From: Conus ventricosus
Taxonomy: Eukaryota; Mollusca; Gastropoda; Neogastropoda; Conidae
Length of the DNA stretch: 64,000 bases
Direction: 5' to 3'
Assembly (NCBI GenBank): GCA_018398815.1
Contig: CM031601.1
Location: forward strand, 36,629,113-36,693,112
A model generated the notes under the pieces. That model had not been told where the DNA came from and ran no database searches. It saw only the letters and a program-made list of their open reading frames with translations. The position numbers were made by a program, and so were the translations under genes. Below, one piece after another: positions 55,559 through 64,000 of the stretch (position 1 is the stretch's first letter; every line of letters starts with the position of its first letter).

Positions 55559-58500
55559 TCAGTCAGTCAGTCATTCCCCTGACCGCTGGGGTCGTTGGGG
55601 TTGGGGGACGTGATGAGGCAGTCACCGTTTCTCTCCAGGCTCATCTGTTGGTGGCTGTCGTGAGGAGGTCTGGCATGGTCATTTTGGTCCAGTCCTTTAT
55701 ATTGTCGGACCAGCTCTTTCTCTGCCGTCCTCGTCTGCGCCCTCCTTCAACAGTACCTTGAAGGATGGTTTTGAAGAGGGTGTTGTCATCGTTTGACGGT
55801 TGCCATAAGTGGTTCGTGGGGCCCAACTAGGTTAGTGACCAGGTTGAGCACATAATCTTGTGTTCTTTGTAGGAGATGTGGAGTAGTTTCCTCAGGCACC
55901 TGGTCTCAAACGCCTGGATTCTTCTTTCTGTTTCAGCCATCAGTGTCCATGTCTCGCAACCATATAAGAGGATGGAGATCACTAGTGACTTGTAGAGCTG
56001 GAATTTTGTGTGGAATTTGATGTTGCTCTTCCACACTCTGTTTAGTCTGGCCATCCGCTGCTGATACGGAGTTGATCCTGATTCGGATTTCTGCTGTGCA
56101 GGTGCCATCTTTTGACAGGGTTGCTCCCAAGTACCTGAAGCTGGTCACTTCTTCCAGGGGCTATGTTGGCGCTGCTGTTAGTCGTGCTGTTGACCATGAC
56201 CTTCGACTTCTCTGTGCTGACCTCCATGCTGTAGGCACTTGCTCTTGTGACAAGTCTGTTTGTAAGATCCTGGAGCTGCCCCCCATGAGGTTGATATCGT
56301 CTGCGAAACGAAGGTTGCAGACCGGTCTGCTGCCAATGCTGATGGAGGTGTGGTGTTCTTTGAGGGTCTCTTGCATGATTCTTTCCAAAAGATGTTAAAA
56401 AGGACTGGGGATAGTAGGCACCCTTGCCCGACTCCGACTGTGGTCAGGAAGAACTGGCCCTGCTGGCTATTGAGAAGTACTGTGCTGCTGGAGTGTTCAT
56501 AGAGGGCCTGGATGACTTGGACGAGCCTCTCATCAATGTTGAAGTCTTTGAGAACCTGCCATAGGCCGTTGTGCCACACCCGGTTGAATGCCTTCTTAAA
56601 GTCGATGAAGTTGTGGAAGAGGTCCTTGTGGGTTTTTTTTTATGCTTTTCAATCAGGACTTGGCAGTTGAAAATTTGTTCCACAGTGTTCCCCCCTCTTC
56701 TAAAACCTGCTTGTTCTTATGATAGCAGTTCCTCAGCCTTGGATTTCAGTCGGTTGAGGATGATGCGAAGCATGACTTTGCTGGGGTGGCTGAGCAGACT
56801 TATTGTCCTGTAATTTTGGCATTGTCTGAGGTTGCCCTTCTTGGGTAAGGGAATCACCAATGACTGGTTCCACTCTGTTGGCCACTTCTTTTCTGTCCAG
56901 ATCTTCCGACATAGCAATGTTAGCGCCTCTGTGGTCTCTTTCCCTCCGTATATCAAAAGCTCAGCTGGGACATTGTCCACTCCTGGGGATTTCCCTGGCT
57001 TCAGACTCTGTATCGCGGCCTCAACCGCCTCCTTCAGTACTTGGAGACTGTTCTCACTGTCTGCGGGTCGTTGGTTGTCCTGCAAAATGGATGTGTCTGG
57101 TTGAGGTGGTAATTGTAGAGGCCCTCACAGTATTCTGTCCACCTCTTCAGGACTTCTTCATTCTGTCAGTAGCTTGCCATGCTTATTTTCGATGACCACT
57201 GACTTGTCTGGTTGGTCTTATTGAGGGTCTTTAGTGTGTAGTAGGTTTCTTTGCTGTTCCCTGCTTCCATGCCTTTCTTGATTGCTTCGCACTGCTCCTC
57301 TATCCAATTTTCCTCGGCTGTCTTCATCTTCTTCCTGACTTCTCTGTTCACCTGTTGGTACTGCATCCTGGCTTCGTCGCTGGAGTGTTTCTTTCTTCTT
57401 AGTTCCTGCCTCTTGTCACATAGATCTAAGACCTCGTTTGTAACCCAAGGCTGGATCTTCTTTTGCTTCTTTCCCACAACTTCTTCAGCTGTTGTAGTTA
57501 GCACCTCTTTGGTGTTATTAGCAAGGGTGTCTACATCGCTGTCCGCCAAGCTGAGGGCAGCAAACTTCCCGCCTACTTGAGCCTGGAACACCTCTGCAAT
57601 TTCGGGGTCATCAACTTCTCTAGGTCAAAGCAAATGCGAGGGTTCTCTGGACAACGCTTACGCTTCAGCTTGAACTTGAAGGTTGCCAGGACAAGATCGT
57701 GATCGCTGCCAATGTCGGCGCCTGGGAATGTTCTTGTTTTTGCTTTGTTGATGCTGGACTTGTAGCGTTGTGGGCCAGAATGAAGTCTACTTGGTTGTGA
57801 ACTTGCCCATTTGGCGAGTGCCAGGTTGTGATTCTGGACAGCTTGTGTGGGTGGAGAGTGCTGGCTAGGGTAAGTCGATGGCTTTTGGCAAACTCCAGCA
57901 GTCTAAGGCCTCTGTCGTTGGTTTCCCCAGTGCTGAATTTTCCTGCCCAATTCCGGTAAGCATCTGGCCAACCTTGGCATTCTAGTCTCCCCGGATTATG
58001 AGCATGTCTTTCTTTGGCACTGTTGCTATGATGGAGTCAATCTGCTCACAAGAACTCCTCAATTTCCTCATCGTCATGAGCATAGGCCTGGATGATTGTC
58101 AGTTTCTGGGGTTTTGCAGAGATGCGGATGGAAATGAGTCTGCTTGAAATGGGTGTGCAGCTGATGACACTGCCTGCAATTTCTTTCCGTGCGATGAAGG
58201 CCACCCTGTACTCATGTTTCTTCTCTTCCCCAGAGAACCAGATCTTATGTCCTTCTTCTGTTGTTGTTTCAACCGAAGTCTCAGATTGACTTTGCACAGT
58301 CCTATGATATCCCAGTTCGTGGGTCAGTTCTCGTAGCTTGCCACAGGGTGCGAACATTCCATGTTCCGATGGTTGTGCTTGGGTGGTTAGGTTGATGTTT
58401 TTCACTCCAGTAGCCCGCTTGTCGCTCCCATCCTGAATCAAGTCAGTGGGACATGCGGTCGTTGTTAATCCGGCCCCGACCTATCCGACTTGGTATTCTT

Positions 58501-58715
58501 TTGCTTCCTCATCATGTCCTTTCATGTCCGCCCTGGTTGTTGGCCGCTTGCTGCAGCTCTTCTGCCCAGTGGTGCAGTGTAACCACCACCCCCTCATGTG
58601 GTTTAGCCTGCCAGCTGAAGCGGTTTACCGTGGTGTGGTGCTTGGAGCCAACACGTGAGCGATTTAGGGGATGGATGAGATCCAGTGATGCCCGTCTCTC
58701 CTAACTAGTAGGAAG
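55559..58715 (-). mobile_element. RTE-like LINE, nearly full length, degenerate
   Basis: Minus strand. Ends at 55559-55575 in TGAC repeats, the kind of short microsatellite tail RTE elements have. The 5' part (58440-58715) is non-coding, then endonuclease, linker, RT and a C-terminal region. One ORF only, no RNase H, unlike the I-group family. I did not find a target duplication. Frames are broken many times, so it is an old copy, yet it is a complete one. Confidence 0.85.
55600..58460 (-). pseudogene. RTE-like LINE ORF (endonuclease, RT, C-terminus)
   Basis: Endonuclease part 58441-58046: GKLRELTHELGYH, EEGHKIWFSGEEKKHEY, GSVISCTPISSRLISIRI. Linker 57591-57166: VGGKFAALSLADSDVDTL, QPWVTNEVLDLCDKRQELRR, ENWIEEQCEAIK. 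RT from 57085: LKPGKSPGVDNVPAELLIYG, EWNQSLVIPLPKKGNLRQCQ, NYRTISLLSHPSKVMLRIIL, VGVGQGCLLSPVLFNIF, and LRFADDINLMGGS (catalytic Asp pair, about 56310). C-terminus: YKSLVISILLYGCETWTL, RCLRKLLHISYKEH, EGGRRRGRQRKSWSDNIKDW. At least eight stops or frameshifts. Typical of RTE-type elements often misannotated as craniofacial development protein 2-like host genes. Confidence 0.85.
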
Positions 58716-58937
58716 CCAGACCAGTATGGGTTTTTTTTTCACCACAACACTGCCTATCAAAGCCGGTGGTTTTCTCTTCCTCCTGTCCGTCCCTCTTCAC
58801 ACAGATGCAAACAATATGCCATCCTCATCCCAACACATTTATTTTCTACACATAAACATGTCGCATATATGCACAATTTTTCATGCATGCAGCCCATACG
58901 AACCACACAAATGAGATGATTAAAGTATAAAGATCAC

Positions 58938-59150
58938 CTGCAGCACAAAGTCACGTCCCCGGAAGTCAGCAATGGTGCGAGGCAGGCGAGTACGCCCCCA
59001 CACAAAGCGCAGGAAGAGGGATCGCTCGGCTGTGCTGAACTCGTCCATGACCTCCCAGAACCACTGGACGAGGGGGGCAGACGATTCAATGCCCTTGTAA
59101 GTGGCCACTGATTTCAGCAGGGTCAGTGGAATGTCAGGACTGCCACATAC
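58938..59150 (-). CDS. HERC2: HERC2, penultimate coding exon (HECT domain)
   Basis: Exactly 213 bp, 71 codons, phase 0 at both ends. Encodes [40 protein letters not shown] and [20 protein letters not shown] then GRDFVLQ. This is the middle of the HECT N-lobe to C-lobe hinge; [12 protein letters not shown] matches the HECT family pattern of FVTGxxRLP, with the HERC2-type W-G-R. Acceptor CATGTTCAG before 59150 and donor GTGATC after 58938. Joins VLDKYNPP of the last exon. Confidence 0.95.
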
Positions 59151-60218
59151 CTGAACATGGAGGGAGGGACAAGTGGATGACTTGAAGTGACACACTGCCT
59201 GAGATATGCCCACTATGACAAATGTGTAAATTGCAGACAGATACACAGAAGGGCAGATAGATGTAGTTCACTGTCCCTACAGCCATCAGGCAATAGGAGA
59301 AAAGGAATTTTAAAACTAAAACTAGTTTAACAAAATACTAACCTGTCCAAACAAACACCTTATCCATCCCCTGCTATTTTTAGCATAGAACACTGCAATA
59401 TCACACTAACCTCACCTCCGTTCCCTGTTAGCCGGCAAGAGTGATCACTCTTAGTGAGTTCACCTCATCAAAACATATTTGAACTAGCTCAGTTTTTGCA
59501 CCTTGTCCTAACAAAGTAGAGAGGTGGGAGGGTGTCCAAGTGTTTGGATGGGCAAATATTTAATCAAACTACTTTTAGTAGCAAAATTCCTTTTTCTCAT
59601 ACTTCTTTGTCCAAACAATGCCAGGATATTTAAAAGGATTTCGGAAAGCAAAAGAATGTCTTTGTAAAGTTCCCCAAGACTAGAACTCCACATCAATTGC
59701 CAGTATGGGTTCATGGTCTCTCCATGCTTAGTTTGGAGGTGAAAAGGTTAGTCCCTGCTCTCCCTCAAATAAAGCCACGAAGTGATAAGCAGTAAGCACA
59801 TGTAAAAAATGACATGTGCTTACTGAGCCCAGCATCAGGAAAAAGACGCACTGGGTCAGAGTAATGACAGTGGCACTGGTCTTACACATAATGCCACCTC
59901 AAAGACCCTTCTGCACACAAATCATAAAAACCAATGGTAACTTGAACAAAGTGCAAAGCATGTGAAGTGTTATGTTAACAGGGTGATTCAAACAGAAAAA
60001 AAGCAAGGGTGTGTTGCCACCTGGACAACTACTATCCCCCTGAAGCAGTCAAGTGGCTCCGTTTTCTTCATACTTACCTGTCCAAACAAATGTCTTACGT
60101 CCACTTGGAATCTCTCTAAAAAACAAAAAAACAAATGGAAAGCAGGGAGAAAACGCTACCTTGAATCACCACGAATAAAGGCGTGGTCTCCCCTTGTGAA
60201 CACGACATCAGCTCTTTT
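59151..60218. other. HERC2 intron, unannotated part
   Basis: Intron between the exons at 58938 and 62560. Contains two or three partial copies of the CTTACCTGTCC repeat (59336, 59610, 60071). Confidence 0.5.
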
Positions 60219-60345
60219 TTCTTTTTTTTTTTTTTTTTTTTTTAAATGACTGGTGAGTTGATTTTAACGTGGTGACAGCCCTGATGTGGCCCTTTGCGGT
60301 CGGCTGGGCTATAAGCAACATTATCTTATCTTATCTTATCTTACT
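60219..60345 (+). repeat. LINE 3' tail fragment starting at the T run
   Basis: T run 60219-60243, then AAATGACTGGTGAGTTG through GCAACATTATC and four TTATC units. The same 3' end as copies 1, 2, 4 and 5, truncated just at the internal T run. In the HERC2 intron, antisense to the gene. Confidence 0.85.
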
Positions 60346-60944
60346 CCTATGGGCAGAATTCAGTTTTCTCCTTTTCATCAGCAAGGAAACACACTCTCTC
60401 TCTCTCTCTCTCGACTCGAGCACTCTACCATGGATTCTCAGGAGTGTTCCTTCCACTCGGCATTCCATTTTCAAGAAGAGAATCCTACTCGAGCAGAAAA
60501 TTCAGAAAAGCTTTTATGGCTGCTCTACAACATTTCTGGGAGCCTTGGCAAACACCAATTTGGCCGACATTTCTTCTTCACCTCCAGTTTCCAGAACTTG
60601 CAACTCCTGTCAAAGACCTTCCCCTTTCAAAGTAACATGGTGAAACAAAAACTGGCAGCTTATGCGAGTGTTGGTCAGTATCTATAAATTTTTGGTATTT
60701 GGCCCTCAGTCCAACAATTTTGGCTCGAGTCTCGACCAACACTCCCCACTTCAACGTCAGTCCTGGGTTCAGTTGACACTGGCCAGTGTCTTTCCCCAGC
60801 ACATTCTACAATCCTACCCCCAAGCAAATTATTCTGGAGGAGTGGCCAGTTTCTTAACAACCAGGCAGGCCTCAAAGTAGTTTGCCACCATGGAACAGCA
60901 CCCGCTTGGACAGTTACGCACAAAAAATGCAGGCTCCATGGTGA

Positions 60945-61316
60945 GTTGCTGGTGCAACTGGGTGCACCCTGGCATTGTAAGGGGTGCAACTGGGTGCACC
61001 CTGGGCATTGTAAGGGGTGCAACTGGGCGCACCCCGGGCATTGTAAGGGGTGCAACTGGGTGCACCCTGGGCATTGTAAGGGGTGTGACTGGGCGCACCC
61101 CGGGCATTGTAAGGGGTGTGACTGGGCGCACCCCGGACATTGTAAGGGGTGTGACTGGGCGCATCCCGGGCATTGTAAGGGTGTGACTGGGCGCACCCCG
61201 GGCATTGTAAGGGGTGTGACTGGGCGCACCCCGGGCATTGTAAGGGGTGTGACTGGGCGCACCCCGGGCATTGTAAGGGGTGTGACTGGGCGCACCCCGG
61301 GCATTGTAAGCAGGGA
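60945..61316. repeat. 33-bp minisatellite, 11 units, in HERC2 intron
   Basis: Unit TGTAAGGGGTGTGACTGGGC then GCACCCCGGGCAT. The first four units read GTGCAACTGGGTGCACCC, the later seven GTGTGACTGGGCGCACCC. One unit (near 61180) lacks a G. Since 33 is divisible by three, several frames on both strands stay open; the minus-strand 11-residue repeats are by-products. Confidence 0.95.
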
Positions 61317-61319
61317 GGA

Positions 61320-62026
61320 CAGATTGTGCTCTGACCACTCAGAGGTATAATGAGTACGGATGTGAGCGAACAGGAATCTGGCGAGCGAGAGGAGGTTGAC
61401 TATGATGCTGACTTTCATGACACTGAATATGATGATTATGTTTCTCCTTGTTCAGAATTCTGTTGGTCACTACACACTTCAGCTGGTCACTACACACTTG
61501 CTTTCAAATGCTTACTTTATTGCTGGTACTGAAGGTTTTGATTTGTTACCCCTCTCTTCCAAGAAGACTTCTTGGTTTCATAACGCCTCAAATGAAATTC
61601 TCCTTGACTCCCGTTTTGTTTGTTTTGGATTTCCTCAGATCAGTCCCGTCACACTCCCATCTACCTTCAACATATCCTGATCGTCAAGGTTACAACTTAA
61701 CTTTAAGCTAATTTACGGTCTGTTTTGACAAGTAGTCATGCAATTTCTTATTTTGATTCGTCCACCCCCTCGTCTCGATGGCTTGAGATTAACCAGCCTT
61801 TTTTCAATATCATTGGATAAAATACTGTTAAAATGTGGAGAAAAATCTGCCTACATGTGAATCAATCTGAGATCTCAATTAGGTCCGTTGTTTGTTGCAA
61901 AAAACAATTGCAGACATTTATTTTCATCCATCTTGATTCAGTACGACGATTTGGCAGAACTCAACAGTTGTGTTTATCACTGGCCAAAGTACGGACTCTT
62001 ACTCTGGAATTCAGAAGAATATGACA
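61320..62026. other. HERC2 intron, unannotated part
   Basis: AT-rich, includes a near-duplicate TTGGTCACTACACACTT/CTGGTCACTACACACTT at 61464-61499. No gene. Confidence 0.4.
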
Positions 62027-62124
62027 TACTTACCTGTTCAAACAAATGCCTTTGGGGTGGGGCTGATAATATGGAGATGTTCCATGCCAAGTGGGAATAA
62101 GGCATTTGCTTTGACAGGTAAGTA
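62027..62124. mobile_element. 98-bp inverted-repeat (MITE-like) element
   Basis: Ends TACTTACCTGTTCAAACAAA (62027-) and its inverted partner ending TTTGACAGGTAAGTA (-62124): 26-base arms with 23 matches, 46-base centre. Partial copies: 60071-60115 (which also matches the CCACTTGG interior), 59336-59362 and weakly 59610. Each arm is the complement of a perfect splice donor CAG/GTAAGTA. Confidence 0.6.
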
Positions 62125-62430
62125 TTAGATAAAAGAAGCGTTGTAACCTCAAAATGATGCACATATGTACAAAAATGTATCCTCTAAGTTTAATAATTCG
62201 AAAAAGCCTGCAAAGTGTATTTGATCAATAAAAAATTACCAATTACCAATGAACAGATAAAAGATTATCTACTGCTAATTTCACTTTGATTTGAAAGTAA
62301 AAATATCACAATAGCAAAAATTCTCAGAAGGTACGTTAAAAGAAGCAGAATGAACATGGCACTTTCTTTACACACACATGCATGAAACAAATATAATAAA
62401 AGTGGACACACATACATGTAATGAACGCAT

Positions 62431-62431
<1 letters not shown>

Positions 62432-62480
<49 letters not shown>

Positions 62481-62550
62481 CATAGTTTCCAATTTGGTCA
62501 TTCATGCACACACACACTCACACTCACACTCTCTCTCTCACACACACACA
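62432..62550. repeat. CA microsatellites next to HERC2 exon
   Basis: (CA)n at 62432-62476 and CA/CT-rich at 62506-62550. The 14 bases GACCATAGTTTCCA occur at both 62479 and 62557, so the exon edge was duplicated across the microsatellite. Confidence 0.85.
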
Positions 62551-62559
62551 TACACCGAC

Positions 62560-62664
62560 CATAGTTTCCAGCTCCAGCCCAGTGAAGAGAGAGAGGAGGG
62601 TACAGGGATTACACGTGACATCCCCTCCCTCACCCAGCGCACCTGCTGGTCAAACTCATGCAGC
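62560..62664 (-). CDS. HERC2: HERC2, third-last coding exon (HECT), with one-base deletion
   Basis: After acceptor TGTTGCAG the exon reads (R)LHEFDQQVRWVREGMSRVIPVP, the HECT part just upstream of the next exon. From VPVP on, the reading frame as given (SSLSSLGWSW) is wrong; shifting by one gives LLSLFTGLELETM, as expected for HERC2, and then joins VCGSPD of the next exon. The exon is 105 bp; phases of its neighbours require 106. So one C is missing in the CCC at about 62610. A sequencing or assembly indel is more likely than a real mutation in this essential gene. The donor GTCGGT is weak but usable. Confidence 0.88.
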
Positions 62665-63221
62665 CTGCAACACAACCCAGGTCCCTCCATTCCATAACAC
62701 ACAACAGGACAACATAACTGCTGTACACAACAGCATACCTTTTCAGAGGTGAAGAAACAGAACATTTTTATTGCCATAAACTCATGCTGACATACTTGAC
62801 ATATATATATGAAAACTATTATTCAGACTGACATACTTCACAAACATGTAAACAACTAACTAAAACAGTAAGATACTAAAACATCAAAAAAATTATGTCT
62901 TTTCATCTTAACTCTCTCATCAAAACGCAGTCTGATCATCTTTTGTACAAAGTACTTTGTCATTTTCTGTTTCTAATCATTTGCCCTTATTTTTAATCTG
63001 AAATAAGAAATTCCTAAATAAATCATCATGTATGTGACACATCACTACATAAGATACATTCACTGTCCATTGGCCAATCTTATACAGTTTATCCTTTATA
63101 CAGTTGTGAAAACTTATAATTCTTTTTCTAATGATATAGAACCCTGATTGTAGGTTTCTTCATAACAAGGCTATAAAATTGATAAGTTTGTTGGCTGATG
63201 ATCAGCCATTTTGAGAATTTC
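62665..63221. other. HERC2 upstream intron part, unannotated
   Basis: AT-rich; no further HERC2 exon recognised to the right within the window. Confidence 0.45.
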
Positions 63222-64000
63222 TTTTTCTTTTTTTTTTTTTTTGCTGTCCCAGCCTCTGTGCCACCTCAGAGGCAGTGCACCCATGCCACTCATTCCAACA
63301 CCCCCGTCCACAGCCACAGCCCGGTCGGCCCCGCCGCAGCCCCGGCACCAGCAAACCACAGGGAGCAGTCAATGTCAAGTCATCAAGAGGCAACCCACCG
63401 GAGGACACACTGCACTGCTGCCGTCTCACTTCGGTGGTGTTCAGTGGCGCCTGTTCTGATCTAACACCACCTACTAAGCCTACTGACAACAATAATTGCT
63501 TAGTCGCGGAGCCGGCGTGAGTGAGCTCTCCCTCTGGAGGGTGCCGCCACGTCTGTCCAACGACAGCCCCCATGGATCGCCAGTACCGGTGACCCCGACG
63601 GTACCAAACTAGCCCACAGACATGGAGAGGACATCGAAATTGAGGTCACCATGAGAGCAGGGCATGAAGGGCCACAGAATTTGAGACTTTTTTTTAATGC
63701 TGATCAATGAGAATGAGGATGATTAAGATGATGCTACGGATTTCCATTTCGGTCTGAGGCTACATGACAGGGCTGTACTCTACGCTTCCTTTCATAATAT
63801 ATCCCGGCGTCAACCAGGCCCGAGAGATACAGACACCTGCAGTGTTGGTCAGGAAATTTGAGCAACACTCTCAGAAACGCATCCATTAAGTGGATGAAAC
63901 TCGACTGTGTGGTCCCAGTCTTCCCAACTGAGTCCGCAGCAAACTCAACTCTGGGTAGGAGCCGGTCAGGGCAGAAAAACCCACATGACTCTGATGGGAT
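63222..64000 (-). mobile_element. Long tRNA-headed SINE, copy 2 (cut by window end)
   Basis: Aligns with copy 1 from the A tail (T run 63222-63242) to 64000, where the window ends inside box B (GATGGGAT). About 90-95 percent similar by eye with scattered small indels. Same orientation as HERC2. Its tRNA-like head lies outside the window. Confidence 0.9.

Larger units (their letters stand above)
55468..58937 (-). other. HERC2 last intron, filled by an RTE-like LINE
   Basis: 3470 bp; GT donor at 58936-58937 and AG acceptor at 55468-55469 on the minus strand. More than 90 percent of it is the LINE at 55559-58715, in the same orientation as the gene. Confidence 0.85.

Noticed and set aside
55600..58460. 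A host gene of the craniofacial development protein 2-like type
   Set aside because: Such names are given to RTE endonuclease/RT fragments; here it is a broken LINE in an intron.
60675..61418. A 247-codon minus-strand protein with 11-residue repeats
   Set aside because: Caused by a 33-bp minisatellite in the HERC2 intron; plus-strand and other frames are equally open.
62027..62124. A U1 snRNA gene
   Set aside because: Only the first 11 bases match U1; the following sequence lacks U1 stem-loops and the Sm site, and the unit is an inverted repeat.

Overview
This is animal nuclear DNA: split genes with GT/AG introns, non-LTR retrotransposons, DNA transposons, a tRNA-headed SINE, microsatellites and many minisatellites. 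The one host gene I can name is HERC2 (minus strand), whose last three coding exons lie at 62560-62664, 58938-59150 and 55189-55467. The repeat mix (DIRS-like, I-group and RTE-like LINEs, Tc1, THAP-coding transposon, long SINE) fits a marine invertebrate, most likely a mollusc; the species cannot be fixed from the sequence. A run of 100 N at 30231-30330 marks an assembly gap.

Layout. 1-1350: end of a DIRS-like element (tyrosine recombinase remnant and inverted repeats). 1436-16200: a nested stack. An old, diverged I-group LINE (copy 3) is split by a full-length younger LINE (copy 1, 1553-7634, 10-bp target duplication) and by a THAP-coding, Kolobok-like DNA transposon (10522-14335), which itself holds a 5'-truncated LINE (copy 4). 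16208-16830: inverted LINE piece. 16939-17055: possible last exon of a host gene. 18.4-19.1 kb: minisatellites. 21466-28323: full-length LINE copy 2 on the minus strand with a 12-bp target duplication, interrupted inside its reverse transcriptase by an 874-bp SINE with a 15-bp duplication. 30331-31225: LINE copy 5 beside the gap. 32-33.5 kb: truncated RTE-like LINE and a minisatellite. 37.7-44.2 kb: about 6.5 kb of 36-37 bp satellite. 44.6-46.1 kb: two possible terminal exons on opposite strands. 48364-51055: Tc1-like transposon with perfect 28-bp inverted repeats, split by a nested 1.1-kb element. 55-62.7 kb: HERC2 3' end with an RTE-like LINE, a 33-bp minisatellite and a small inverted-repeat family in its introns. 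63222-64000: second SINE copy.

The LINE family is the main theme. Each full copy has a gag-like ORF1 with zinc knuckles, an ORF2 with AP endonuclease, reverse transcriptase, RNase H and a C-terminal Cys/His motif, and a 3' end of conserved tail plus TTATC repeats. Copies 2, 4 and 5 are similar and young; copy 3 is older. Copy 1 is young by position but its sequence is corrupted in a homopolymer-related way that looks like an assembly or consensus artefact. No element here appears intact, so none should be annotated as a functional protein. Host exon calls other than HERC2 are tentative because no homologue was recognised.
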